From the NCBI GenBank assembly GCA_024331125.1, contig JANDJI010000003.1, positions 1 through 64,000 of the forward strand: DNA of 64,000 nucleotides. Reading direction: 5' to 3'. The stretch is from Nitrospira sp. Its GTDB lineage: Bacteria; Nitrospirota; Nitrospiria; Nitrospirales; Nitrospiraceae. The notes below the pieces were generated by a model, which was not told the origin of the DNA, searched no databases, and saw nothing but the letters and a program-made list of their open reading frames with translations. Shown here piece after piece: positions 56,025 to 64,000 of this stretch. The position numbers were made by a program, and so were the translations under genes. Numbering within the stretch: position 1 is the first letter of the stretch; each line of letters begins with the position of its first letter.

Positions 56025-57668
56025 ATGGCTCGAAGCGCATCATTCCGCTCGTTCTCCAGATCGATGGCCGCGGCGTTGTTTGCCGATCGTCAACGGTGTT
56101 CGGCGGGAGAGGCGATCGATCTGCTTCGTGAAACGACCAGAGCTTCGGGCTCTGCTGACATTACCCGCCGCACGTTCTTGAAGGGTGCGGCGGCGACCGG
56201 CGCGACGTTGGCTCTCGGCTCCCTCACGGGGTTTCCCCTCCGCGCCGAGGCCAAGCCGCTTCCTTCATCCCTCTCAGTCGGCATCGTGGGAGCAGGGCTG
56301 GCGGGGTTGACCTGCGCCGATCGGCTCAAGGCCGTCGGTATCAGAGCCTCCATCTATGAGGCCGCAGCGAGACCCGGCGGCCGTTGTTGGTCGCTGCGTG
56401 GGTTCTTTCCAGGTCAGGTGGCGGAGCGAGGCGGTGAATTGATCGACACGCTTCACACCACCATGTTGGGGTATGCGAGGCGCTTCGGCCTTGAGCTCGA
56501 GGATCTCAAGAAAGAGCCGGGAGAAACGTATTATTTCTTCCTTGGCCAACGGCGCTCGGAGGCCGAGATCGTGGCGGAATTTCGCGACTTTGTCCCGATC
56601 ATGCGACGGGACCTCAACCGCCTGTCCAAGGAGGTCACCGCCCTCTCCCATACGGAGGCCGACGCCATCCTGGACCGAACTTCCCTCCTTGCCTACCTGG
56701 AGGGGGACAACGGCTTCGCTGCCGCAGCCGGTCCCCTGGCCAAGGCCGCTCTTGTCGCGGCGTATGAGGCTGAATATGGGCTCGCCGCCTCCGAACAAAG
56801 TTGCCTCAACTTGTTGTTGTTCATCCATCCGGACCGTCGATCCGACTTCACCCCCTTCGGTGTCTTCAGCGACGAACGGTACCATCTGGTGGATGGCAAT
56901 GATCGGATTGTCGAATCGCTCGCCGGAGAACTCTACGAGCAGATGGCTTATGGCACGAGACTCGTCCGTGTTCGTCGCGCCAGCGACGGCCGCCTTGAGC
57001 TGACATTGGTCTCCGGAAGCCGCACGGTCGTCAAAACCCATGACGTGGTCGTGCTGGCGATTCCCTTTACCATTCTTCGTCAGGTCGAGCTGGATGAGAA
57101 TCTTGCCATCTCGCTCCGGCAACTGGCGGCTATTCGAGAACTGGGCTATGGCACCAATGCCAAGATGATGGTCGGCTTTTCTGCCAGACCTTGGCGGGCG
57201 GTTGGATCAAGTGGGGCATCGTACGCCGATCTAGCCCACGTCCAGACAACGTGGGAGACCAACCCTTCACGAGGCACGGACACGAGAGGCATTCTGACCG
57301 ATTATTCAAGCGGCCCACGGGGGATCAATCTGATTCCCCATGATGTACAAACCGAAGCTCGGCGATTCTTGAACGACCTCGAGAAGGTCTATCCCGGTGT
57401 GCTGAGCGCCTCGACTCTCTCGCAAGGGCGGCACCTCGCCCACCTGGAACACTGGCCTTCCCATCCTCTCGTCCAAGGGAGCTACACCTGTTACCAACCA
57501 GGCCAATTCACGACCATCGCCGGACTGGAGGGAATTCCCGCGGGCAATCTCTTTTTCGCCGGTGAACACACGAATTCGTTCTACGAATGGCAGGGATTCA
57601 TGGAGGGAGCGGCCCTGTCTGGCATCGCCGCGGCCCAAGCAATTGCCGCTCTCACAAAGCGACGCTAG
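56025..57668 (+). CDS. Tat-exported flavin monoamine oxidase
   Basis: FAD-dependent amine oxidase, 547 residues. A long N-terminal region holds the twin-arginine motif DITRRTFLKGAAATGATLALGS (about 45-66), so the folded flavoprotein should be exported to the periplasm. The dinucleotide-binding fold is VGIVGAGLAGLTCADRLKAVGI (about 85-106) followed by YEAAARPGGR; the C-terminal FAD motif is IPAGNLFFAGEHTNSFYEWQGFMEGAALSG. Substrate may be a primary amine, L-amino acid or tryptophan-like compound, not decidable here. No nearby ring-hydroxylating or decarboxylase partner. Confidence 0.9.
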   Translation: MARSASFRSFSRSMAAALFADRQRCSAGEAIDLLRETTRASGSADITRRTFLKGAAATGATLALGSLTGFPLRAEAKPLPSSLSVGIVGAGLAGLTCADRLKAVGIRASIYEAAARPGGRCWSLRGFFPGQVAERGGELIDTLHTTMLGYARRFGLELEDLKKEPGETYYFFLGQRRSEAEIVAEFRDFVPIMRRDLNRLSKEVTALSHTEADAILDRTSLLAYLEGDNGFAAAAGPLAKAALVAAYEAEYGLAASEQSCLNLLLFIHPDRRSDFTPFGVFSDERYHLVDGNDRIVESLAGELYEQMAYGTRLVRVRRASDGRLELTLVSGSRTVVKTHDVVVLAIPFTILRQVELDENLAISLRQLAAIRELGYGTNAKMMVGFSARPWRAVGSSGASYADLAHVQTTWETNPSRGTDTRGILTDYSSGPRGINLIPHDVQTEARRFLNDLEKVYPGVLSASTLSQGRHLAHLEHWPSHPLVQGSYTCYQPGQFTTIAGLEGIPAGNLFFAGEHTNSFYEWQGFMEGAALSGIAAAQAIAALTKRR

Positions 57669-57792
57669 ATTTGAACGGCAAAGCCTCCTAGCCCACCGTC
57701 GACTCTGTCGTCATGCCGTCCCCCTTGCATCTCGTGGAGCAAAAGGCCAAGATACACATAAAAACCGTGCCTTATCTCAAAGGGAGAAGACA

Positions 57793-58548
57793 ATGATGCA
57801 CAGGATATTACTCGTCGTGCTCACCCTGTCTCTATTGCTTACCCCTTTCCTGCTTTCTCCCGTCGCGCCGGCCGCTTCGGAAGACAGCGAGCTGGCAAGT
57901 TTGGTGGATCGGGCCAAAACCACCTTGGACAATTTTGCGGCCGATGCGAACATGACCTGGTTCCGCGACCACATCAAGGATGCGAAGGGCGTGTTCATAG
58001 TCCCGCGGATGTGGAAGGGCGCCTTTTTCTTCGGTGGAGAGGGAGGCACCGGCGTGTTTCTCGCCAAGGATGAGGCGACCGGCGAGTGGAGCGACCCGGC
58101 GTTCTACACGATGGGCACGGCCAGCATCGGCTTTCAATTCGGCGTGCAGGCCTCGGAGATCGTGCTCTTGGCCATGACCCGGCGAGGGGTCGAATCCATG
58201 TTGACCAATACATTCAAGCTCGGGGCCGACGTGTCGGTCGCGGCAGGCCCGGTCGGTGCCGGTGTCGAAGGCGCCACGGCGGTATTGAGCGCGGACATGG
58301 TCACGTTTTCCCGAGCGAAGGGCCTCTTCGGCGGCATCTCGCTTGAAGGCGCCGTCATCGCCGTGCGGGACGAATCGAATCGACGTTATTACGGGAAAGA
58401 GGTGAGACCCACCGAGATTCTCATGATGCGCACCGTATCCAACCCCCAATCGGCGAACCTGCGAGCCACCCTCGCCCGCTTGGCAGGAAGTAAGCCGCCC
58501 TCTTCTGACGATTCAAGTTCAAAAGGACCTGACACTCCTACGGAGTAA
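57793..58548 (+). CDS. SYLF (Ysc84) domain exported protein
   Basis: A 251-residue exported protein with a signal peptide (MMHRILLVVLTLSLLLTPF, cleaved near PAAS). The rest is the SYLF/Ysc84 lipid-binding domain: AKGVFIVPRMWKGAFFFGGEGGTGVFLAKDEATGEWSDPAFYTMGTASIGFQFGVQASEIVLLAMTRRGVESML in pieces, then GADVSVAAGPVGAGVEG and YSRAKGLFGGISLEGAVI-type segments (TFSRAKGLFGGISLEG). In eukaryotes the domain binds phosphoinositides; bacterial role is unknown. GGGAGAAG precedes the ATG. A Ser/Asp/Pro tail ends the protein. Confidence 0.92.
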   Translation: MMHRILLVVLTLSLLLTPFLLSPVAPAASEDSELASLVDRAKTTLDNFAADANMTWFRDHIKDAKGVFIVPRMWKGAFFFGGEGGTGVFLAKDEATGEWSDPAFYTMGTASIGFQFGVQASEIVLLAMTRRGVESMLTNTFKLGADVSVAAGPVGAGVEGATAVLSADMVTFSRAKGLFGGISLEGAVIAVRDESNRRYYGKEVRPTEILMMRTVSNPQSANLRATLARLAGSKPPSSDDSSSKGPDTPTE

Positions 58549-58679
58549 GAGCCGCAGTATGAGCGCACTCTCCGGTGACAGCCGGCCATGCTCTTAGCGG
58601 AATGGAGCTGCCGTGCGGTTCGTCTGACTGACCGCTCAACCAATTCCTCATACTCAGTTTTTCGACAGTCCGCTGCAGA

Positions 58680-59393
58680 TCAGCCGCACACGTTCTTCAC
58701 AAATGCTCCCAGTTTGCGGATCACCTCTTCAGGAATTTCGTGTCCCCCTCGGAAACTGTGCCATTCCACCAGCAGACCGGCTTGGGTCAGCAGATCCCGC
58801 AACCGCTCCGCGCCGATGTGAGGCAGGATGTCATCGCGTGTGCCGTGGCTTTGAAAGACCCGCAGCCCTCGACGTCGAGGTGCCAGCGGTCGCCAGACTG
58901 CCTCCGCCAACAAATTGCCGGAGAGTTGCACTAGCCCCGCAAAGGGATAGTTGGTGTGCAGCACCACATCACAGGTGAGCATCGCCCCCTGGGAAAAGCC
59001 GCCGATGACCGTGCGACGAAAGTCAACCGGCAGCTTTCCCGGCAGTTCCTTGAGAAAGCTGAGGAGCCTCTCCCTCGCCAAGGCCAGTCCTTGAGGAATC
59101 TCAATCGAGAGGTCACGAATCCGCCCGGCTGCCCGATCTTCCTGAAGTCTGGCGAAATCAATGATCCACCAGGCACGAGCATCGCCAATGCCCCAATCAA
59201 GCGACAGAGGCCCTTCCGGAAACAACCAGCGGGCGCCGGCCGGAGCGTCAATCACGTCCGCCAACGGGACCAGATCATTGCCCGGCGCGCCGAATCCATG
59301 GAGGAGGATCACGAGCGGACCGGCTCCGCTACCGTGCCCGTCGGTGCCGCCGGTGATCCGAACGTTCAATCCCCCGATCAGAGCTCGCCGCAT
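58680..59393 (-). CDS. Phospholipase/carboxylesterase-family hydrolase
   Basis: An alpha/beta-hydrolase of 237 residues, acyl-protein thioesterase type. The nucleophile Ser is in IGGFSQGAMLT near residue 130; the Asp is in SHGTRDDILPHIG and the His in RGGHEIPEEVI. The oxyanion region is ILLHGFGAPGNDL. No signal peptide. The ATG lies four bases after the selO stop, and no ribosome site is seen, so it is probably read by translational coupling to selO. Confidence 0.9.
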   Translation of the reverse strand: MRRALIGGLNVRITGGTDGHGSGAGPLVILLHGFGAPGNDLVPLADVIDAPAGARWLFPEGPLSLDWGIGDARAWWIIDFARLQEDRAAGRIRDLSIEIPQGLALARERLLSFLKELPGKLPVDFRRTVIGGFSQGAMLTCDVVLHTNYPFAGLVQLSGNLLAEAVWRPLAPRRRGLRVFQSHGTRDDILPHIGAERLRDLLTQAGLLVEWHSFRGGHEIPEEVIRKLGAFVKNVCG

Positions 59394-59397
59394 GATG

Positions 59398-60873
59398 TTA
59401 GGAAGAGCAACTCACGACCAGATGCTTGCCCCAATTGGGAGGAGGCGCTGCATAGGCGTCCATGCCAGGCTGGTCATCGTAGGGTAATCGCGAGACAGCC
59501 GCCAGTCGATCGATCTCGGAGCAATCTTTCTGCTGAGCCTTCTCAATGGCCAGGTGAGCCAGGTAATTCCGCAACACATACTTGGGGTTGATCCGATTCA
59601 TCCGACGATGCCGCTCATCATCGCGGCTGCATTCGCTCCGCAAACGATCCCGATACCGGACGGCCCAGTCGTCGAACCGCTCACGATGGATAAACAGGTC
59701 TCGGAGGATATCATTCCCATCCCCATCGGCGGAGGAAAACGAGCCGAGCGTTCGAAAGGCGATGGTGTAATCGACATGGCTTTCGTGGAGCAGGTGCAGA
59801 AAGTCGTCTATCAGCGATCGGTCGTCAGTCTGCTCTTCGACGAGCCCAAGTTTGGCGCGCATGAGTCGGAGGTATTCGTCCTGAAACAGGCGATGATAGT
59901 GATCCAGTGAGGCCTTCAAGGCTTCCTTGGCGACCAACGGCGTCAGGGCCTGGGCCAAACAGCCCACGTTCCACAATCCAATCATCGGTTGTTGATTGAA
60001 GGCATAACGGCCATTCACGTCGGAATGGTTGCAGATGAACGCCGGATCATAGTCGTCCATGAAACCGAACGGTCCATAGTCGAGCGTAAGACCGAGGATC
60101 GACATGTTGTCCGTATTCATGACCCCGTGGGCCCACCCGACAGCTTGCCACTGGGCGATCAGAGTAGCCGTGCGTTCGACCACTTCGCCGAACAACCGTT
60201 CATACTTGTCGGCTCTTTTGGCCAAATGCGGAAAGTGAAGACCGATGACGTAGTCGGCCAACACTTTCAGATGCTCATGCTGCCGACGATAGTAAAGCAC
60301 CTCGAAGGTCCCAAACCGCACGTGGGAGGGAGCCAGGCGCAGCAGCATAGCGCCGGTTTCCACTTGCTCCCGATAGACCGGGTCATCACTGCCGACCACA
60401 CAGAGCGCTTGTGTGGTGGGGATGCCCAATCCCTGCATAGCGATGCAGCAGAGGTATTCTCGGATCGCCGATCGCAGCACCGACCGCCCATCCCCATCTC
60501 GTGAGAAGGGCGTCCGCCCCGCCCCTTTGAGGTGCAAGTCCCACCGTTCTCCCCGTTCGTTGACCACTTCACCCAAGAGAAGGGCGCGACCATCGCCCAG
60601 TTGCGGCACATAGACGCCGAATTGATGACCGGAATACAGCATGGCCAGCGGCTCCATGCCGGAGAGCAACAGGCTGCCACCGAAGAGTCGCGCAAACTCA
60701 GGTCGCGTCACCTCTTGAGGATCGAGGTCGATCAACAATGCTGCCTCAGCATTGAACGCGACCACAGACGGTACAGAGGTAAAGGGGGTAGGAGCCAGTT
60801 TGGTATAGAACGCTTCTGGCAGGCGAGCGTAGGTGTTGTCAAAGACAAGCTGTTCGAGCGATCGCCAGAGCAT
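59398..60873 (-). CDS. selO: SelO (YdiU) protein adenylyltransferase
   Basis: Pseudokinase-fold AMPylase that transfers AMP from ATP to hydroxyl side chains and helps oxidative-stress response. 491 residues starting LEQLVFDNTYARLPEAFYTKLAPTP. Active-site segments: YSGHQFGVYVPQLGDGRALLLGEV, LKGAGRTPFSRDGDGRSVLRS, and GVMNTDNMSILGLTLDYGPFGFMDDYDP. The C-terminus ends SCSS, where eukaryotic SelO has Sec-Ser-Ser; here Cys is coded by TGC. It is coupled with the esterase gene downstream. Confidence 0.95.
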   Translation of the reverse strand: MLWRSLEQLVFDNTYARLPEAFYTKLAPTPFTSVPSVVAFNAEAALLIDLDPQEVTRPEFARLFGGSLLLSGMEPLAMLYSGHQFGVYVPQLGDGRALLLGEVVNERGERWDLHLKGAGRTPFSRDGDGRSVLRSAIREYLCCIAMQGLGIPTTQALCVVGSDDPVYREQVETGAMLLRLAPSHVRFGTFEVLYYRRQHEHLKVLADYVIGLHFPHLAKRADKYERLFGEVVERTATLIAQWQAVGWAHGVMNTDNMSILGLTLDYGPFGFMDDYDPAFICNHSDVNGRYAFNQQPMIGLWNVGCLAQALTPLVAKEALKASLDHYHRLFQDEYLRLMRAKLGLVEEQTDDRSLIDDFLHLLHESHVDYTIAFRTLGSFSSADGDGNDILRDLFIHRERFDDWAVRYRDRLRSECSRDDERHRRMNRINPKYVLRNYLAHLAIEKAQQKDCSEIDRLAAVSRLPYDDQPGMDAYAAPPPNWGKHLVVSCSS

Positions 60874-60935
60874 GGGAAAGCATGGCAGGATCGGGCCGCC
60901 GCCCGCAAGCGCTGCTCACACGGACTCCCCAACGA

Positions 60936-61280
60936 CTAACGGGTAATCGGGGGGACTTCTCGATCCATGACGAACACAAAGATCCGCTCGCTGATCGGCA
61001 CGTTGATGTCGGTAAAGACTGAAAGAACCCGAGCACCGGTGATCTCACTTAACCGCTCACACAGTTTTTCCCGCCCCTGGGCAAACAAATTCTCCCTGAG
61101 CCGCTTGACCATCTCGACGCCTTCCGGCGTTTTGGCCAATTGGCGCTCGGCCGGCGTCAAGACACCCTTCAGGCGGACGACGACAAGATCGCGCACAATA
61201 AAGGCCCGGACCTCATCCGGCCCTCGCCCCATGAATTCTTGCTCAAACTTGATGACAGCGTTTCGAATCGCGTTTTCCAC
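60936..61280 (-). CDS. DUF2294 protein
   Basis: A 114-residue DUF2294 (COG5609) protein: ENAIRNAVIKFEQEFMGRGPDEVRAFIVRDLVVVRLKGVLTPAERQLAKTPEG, then REKLCERLSEITGARVLSVFTDINVPISERIFVFVMD. GRGP and VxxRDLVVVRLKGVLT are the family marks. Soluble, function unknown; I recall it in autotrophs and cyanobacteria. GTG 61278-61280 fits the family N-terminus (the frame extends to 61349). It is transcribed away from sbtA. Confidence 0.85.
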   Translation of the reverse strand: MENAIRNAVIKFEQEFMGRGPDEVRAFIVRDLVVVRLKGVLTPAERQLAKTPEGVEMVKRLRENLFAQGREKLCERLSEITGARVLSVFTDINVPISERIFVFVMDREVPPITR

Positions 61281-61470
61281 GTGACACCGGCGCGAGATTA
61301 TAAGTCGATCGTTGCAAAAGAAGAAAGGTGCTTTCGACTCCGGGCACAACCATCCTTCATGCAGAGCCCCCCTAGTGCCTTGAGACTACCAGCGCATGAT
61401 CTTGAGGCCTAATCCGCTGTTTCACGCTTGACGCCGCGCCATTCGCCTTATTATTCATCGCGAAAGTCTG

Positions 61471-61491
61471 AGAGGCGGTCATGCCGCCTCT
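61471..61491 (+). promoter_or_regulatory. Hairpin upstream of sbtA
   Basis: AGAGGCGG (61471-61478) and CCGCCTCT (61484-61491) with a 5-base loop, ending 44 bases before the sbtA ATG. TTATAACA follows and may be a -10-like box, and TTGACG stands at 61428-61433. No T-run, so not an obvious terminator; a leader or operator element is possible. Confidence 0.35.
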
Positions 61492-61535
61492 TATAACAGC
61501 GGTCTTTCGCCGCCTTGCCACAAAAGGACACATTC

Positions 61536-62744
61536 ATGCTCGAACAATTCCTCGATAACTTCCTCCACAATCTTTTCAAGCCCTTGCTGCTTTTTTTCTA
61601 TCTTGGTTTCTTGGTTCCGTTGCTCAAAGTTCCTTTTGAGTTCCCTTATGCCATTTACAAGGGGCTCATTATCTACTTGCTGATTTCGATCGGATGGCAC
61701 GGCGGCGAAGAATTGGCGTCTCTGTCCGCGGCGGACTTCGGGCGCGCCAGCGGGTTCATGATCGTGGGGTTTATCACCAATCTCGTGATCGGGATTATCT
61801 CGTACGCTGCGCTTCGCCGGACAAACATTCGTCAAATTGACGCGGCGGCAGTCGCCGGCTATTACGGCTCCGACTCGGCCGGAACCTTCGTCACGTGTCT
61901 GGGCGTCTTGACGGCCTCCAATATCGCTTTTGCCGCGTACATGCCGGTCCTGCTCGCCGTCATGGAAATCCCCGGCTGTCTGGTCGCTCTTGCGCTTGTT
62001 GCCCGAATGCGGGCAACCGGTCTGATGGACGCGTTGGGAAACATGCCGGGAGAGCCCGGCTATGATCCTTCCGCAAAACGCTTGGATTGGAACGGCCCGA
62101 TCGACGAACTCGACGAACTCGATGAAACCAAAGGCTCCCGAGTGATGACACCCCACCCTGCTCAGTCAACGGCGGCTTCTCGTCCGCAAGACAACGTCAA
62201 AGCCCACGGCATCTTCAGCAAAGGAGTGCTCCACGAAGTTTTTTTGAATTCTGGTCTGTACTTATTGTTCGGCGGTATTGTGATCGGCTTCGTGTCCGGC
62301 CTGCAAGGCACGAAGGTGACAGGCGCCAATGATCAATTATTCGTTCAGCTCTTCCCTGCGATCTTGTGTCTTTTCCTTATCGAGATGGGCATGACGGCCT
62401 GCAAGCGACTCCAAGACTTGCGGACCGCGGGGTGGAAATTCGTGATGTTCGGCCTGATCGCCCCTAATGTCTTTGCCATATTCGGCATTCTGGTCGCGCA
62501 CGGATACAGCGCGTTCCTGGGATATCCGTTTGAAATCGGCACGTACGCTCTTTTCGCCGTTCTCTGCGGATCGGCATCGTATATCGCCGTTCCTGCGATT
62601 CAGCGACTTGCCATTCCCGAAGCAAGTCCGACCCTGGGATTGGCGGCTTCTCTCGGTCTGACATTTTCCTACAACGTCACGATCGGCATTCCGCTCTACA
62701 TCATGATCGCCACAGCCATTTCCGCGGCGATACCGGTTCAGTAA
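61536..62744 (+). CDS. sbtA: SbtA-type sodium-dependent bicarbonate permease
   Basis: A 402-residue inner-membrane permease of the SbtA (PF05982) family that takes up bicarbonate with sodium, a part of CO2 concentration in autotrophs. Ten membrane segments in two inverted halves are split by a cytoplasmic loop (residues about 180-225, DELDELDETKGSRVMTP). Family marks are KVPFEFPYAIYKGLIIYLLISIGWHGGEEL, AAVAGYYGSDSAGTFVTCLGVL near residue 110 and FAVLCGSASYIAVPAIQRLAIPEASP with LGLTFSYNVTIGIPLY near the end. ATG 61536 follows AAAGGA; a TTG at 61515 is in frame but has no site. The usual regulator SbtB (PII-like) is absent downstream. Confidence 0.92.
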   Translation: MLEQFLDNFLHNLFKPLLLFFYLGFLVPLLKVPFEFPYAIYKGLIIYLLISIGWHGGEELASLSAADFGRASGFMIVGFITNLVIGIISYAALRRTNIRQIDAAAVAGYYGSDSAGTFVTCLGVLTASNIAFAAYMPVLLAVMEIPGCLVALALVARMRATGLMDALGNMPGEPGYDPSAKRLDWNGPIDELDELDETKGSRVMTPHPAQSTAASRPQDNVKAHGIFSKGVLHEVFLNSGLYLLFGGIVIGFVSGLQGTKVTGANDQLFVQLFPAILCLFLIEMGMTACKRLQDLRTAGWKFVMFGLIAPNVFAIFGILVAHGYSAFLGYPFEIGTYALFAVLCGSASYIAVPAIQRLAIPEASPTLGLAASLGLTFSYNVTIGIPLYIMIATAISAAIPVQ

Positions 62745-62762
62745 GTTCGAAAGGAGAACGAA

Positions 62763-62945
62763 ATGGAAAGCCTTCAAGCATCGGAACATGCCGCAATCTT
62801 TTCGGCACTCGACGGCCACAAGGGATTCGCCGAGTTGCGGTTTGGTAATTCGTCGTTCTTCTTGCGAATCCTCTTTCAGAGGTTCCTTCGCTTTTTTAAA
62901 GAGGGCGACAACACAATTTGCACGGGTTTTGCCTTCACGCTGTAG
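62763..62945 (+). CDS. 60-residue frame with strong ribosome site after sbtA
   Basis: Starts 18 bases after the sbtA stop behind AAAGGAGAACGAA, one of the best ribosome sites in the window. The 60-residue product (MESLQASEHAAIFSALDGHK, RFGNSSFFLRILFQRFLRF, GDNTICTGFAFTL) is an acidic-amphipathic start, an aromatic-basic segment and a hydrophobic end. It bears no likeness to SbtB. It may be a small SbtA partner, a truncated gene or chance. The same frame, after its TAG, stays open through 63117 into the next gene. Confidence 0.45.
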   Translation: MESLQASEHAAIFSALDGHKGFAELRFGNSSFFLRILFQRFLRFFKEGDNTICTGFAFTL

Positions 62946-63116
62946 GATAACCCGAAGGGGAGGCCGGACATCGCTGTGAATCTGTTGCGGTTGAGGCAAA
63001 GGGGCCCAAATGTCGCTCGATACCGGCGTTGCAGGCGCCCGGCCGACTCGCCAGGCCTTCCCCAACAAATTTGCCTCACTAGCAATACGCCTGTGGCGAT
63101 CTTGTCGCGGCGCAAA

Positions 63117-64000
63117 GTGACGACGTGTCGGCGCCGACCTGGGTCGTTCAGGCTCAAAGGTTTGGCAACCGGTCTTCTCTTGTTTCTTTTAAGCACTGCA
63201 TCTCCCGCAATGGCCGTGCCACCCAATATCGGCTGGTCGGTCACCAGCGGAGGCTCGTTGTTCTACACCGATGACGTCGCGCTCTTTTCGGCCACCCGCC
63301 GATCAAGCCTGGATGGCGATCCGTCGCAACCTGTCTTGGACGTCTCTCGAACCGGCATCGGCAAGGACATGGTCTTCGAGCCGTATATCCGCGTCTCGAA
63401 GCTGCTTCCATCTTCATTTGGAGAAACGGAGCTCTCGGCGAGGGTTCGCGGATTTGTGTATGCAAGAAACCCGGAGTTTAGCCAGGGCTCAATGTATCTT
63501 GAAGCCGTCCACGGTTTTACACCCCAGACGATCCTCAGACTCCGGTACTTTACGGCTCCCGACCAACTGCTCGGGCAAACCGAACTGCCCGGATCCGAAG
63601 CGAACATGCAAGACATGCGTGTCACTTCTCATTTGGGTACCGTCCGACTGGATCAGCGTCTCTCGGAACATTGGGAACTTCACTTGCTCGGACGGGTCGG
63701 GATTCGCCGTTACAATGACCCGTTTGCCCATCGGGATACCTTGTTGTGGCGGATCGGGCCGCATCTCTTGTATCACGTCAACCACCATGCGAGGGTGATT
63801 CTGGGCTATCACTATGAGCAGGGTCTCGCCGAAGGGCGCCATGAAATCGAGCTTCATGATGACGTCTCTTATGCCCATCATTTTGCATCCGTCGGCCTCG
63901 AAATGGACCTTCTGGAACATTTGGAGCTTGAACTGGACTTCCATTACGAACGCAACAATTTCACCACCAACGACCCTGAAGACGAGCGGTTTGGAGGGCA
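63117..64000 (+). CDS. Outer-membrane beta-barrel protein, partial (window edge)
   Basis: About 294 codons are visible; the C-terminus is cut by the window end. From GTG 63117-63119 the product begins TTCRRRPGSFRLKG and a signal peptide core LATGLLLFLLSTASPAMA. The mature part is alternating beta strands: WSVTSGGSLFYTDDVALFSA, ELSARVRGFVYARNPEF, ILRLRYFTAPDQLLG, WELHLLGRVGIRRYND, ARVILGYHYEQGLAEG and LELDFHYERNNFTT, with aromatic girdle residues. This fits an outer-membrane channel or porin-like protein. The start is uncertain: GTG 62976, TTG 63102 and GTG 63117 are in frame and none has a good ribosome site. It is on the same strand as sbtA. Confidence 0.72.
   Translation, partial: MTTCRRRPGSFRLKGLATGLLLFLLSTASPAMAVPPNIGWSVTSGGSLFYTDDVALFSATRRSSLDGDPSQPVLDVSRTGIGKDMVFEPYIRVSKLLPSSFGETELSARVRGFVYARNPEFSQGSMYLEAVHGFTPQTILRLRYFTAPDQLLGQTELPGSEANMQDMRVTSHLGTVRLDQRLSEHWELHLLGRVGIRRYNDPFAHRDTLLWRIGPHLLYHVNHHARVILGYHYEQGLAEGRHEIELHDDVSYAHHFASVGLEMDLLEHLELELDFHYERNNFTTNDPEDERFGG

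Noticed and set aside
1..64000. tRNA, rRNA, CRISPR, insertion sequence, prophage or biosynthetic cluster
   Set aside because: I looked for cloverleaf-like segments, regular repeats with spacers, transposase motifs and phage or NRPS/PKS signatures and found none convincing by eye. A covariance-model scan would be decisive for RNA genes.

Overview
The window is about 58% GC, gene-dense bacterial chromosome. Gene content and the look of the proteins (hopanoid C-3 methylase HpnR, SbtA-type bicarbonate permease, many small c-type-cell-style secreted proteins of unknown function, a standalone di-iron flavodiiron-type protein) fit an aerobic autotroph of the Nitrospira type (phylum Nitrospirota). 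This is an inference from protein resemblance; no rRNA or other taxonomic marker lies in the window. I saw no tRNA, rRNA, CRISPR array, insertion sequence or prophage.

Layout. 1-530: start of a small membrane protein on the minus strand with a good promoter inside paired palindromes. 528-6660 (minus): an aspartate-family amino acid operon, aminotransferase-hom-thrC-apgM-like-lysC, read from one clear sigma70-type promoter; no thrB is present and the ApgM-like protein is the candidate homoserine kinase. 6875-12824 (plus): pdxJ, then nnr-tsaE-lapA-mutS with overlapping ends. 12902-14443 (minus): two secreted proteins of unknown function with their own terminator and a possible promoter. 14498-24457 (minus): the classical translation/RNA block rimP-nusA-infB-ylxP-rbfA-truB-rpsO-pnp-M16 peptidase. 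24501-28773: class IV aminotransferase with a chagasin-like neighbour, Rieske protein, DUF192 protein, dicluster ferredoxin, an unusual cupredoxin and a lipoprotein. 28891-32412: CBS-pair protein, MEKHLA protein, leuC-leuD. 32479-40932 (minus): lipoprotein, aminotransferase, msrA, LOG-like protein, TPR protein, coiled-coil protein, tldE-tldD.

41147-50251 is the accessory part: an orphan Hcp, hpnR, a standalone oxygen-reducing-type di-iron beta-lactamase-fold protein, DUF2127 membrane protein, a Panacea-type antitoxin with a frameshifted toxin candidate, several small helical proteins, an AEC permease, a winged-helix/zinc-ribbon regulator and a DUF1295 membrane protein. 50377-58548: a large hybrid sensor kinase whose first PAS domain keeps the two FixL haem-pocket residues at the right spacing, ABC-F protein EttA, a Tat-exported flavin amine oxidase and a SYLF-domain protein. 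58680-64000: esterase-selO pair, DUF2294 protein divergent from sbtA, a 60-residue open frame with a strong ribosome site directly after sbtA, and the start of an outer-membrane beta-barrel protein cut by the window end.

The most rewarding places for a second look are the Panacea toxin locus, the FixL-like PAS of the hybrid kinase, the hpnR/di-iron protein neighbourhood, the homoserine-kinase substitution, the sbtA small frame and the paired secreted proteins. Start sites were moved from the longest possible frame wherever a ribosome binding site, gene overlap, terminator or family alignment favoured another codon; these choices are explained in the entries.
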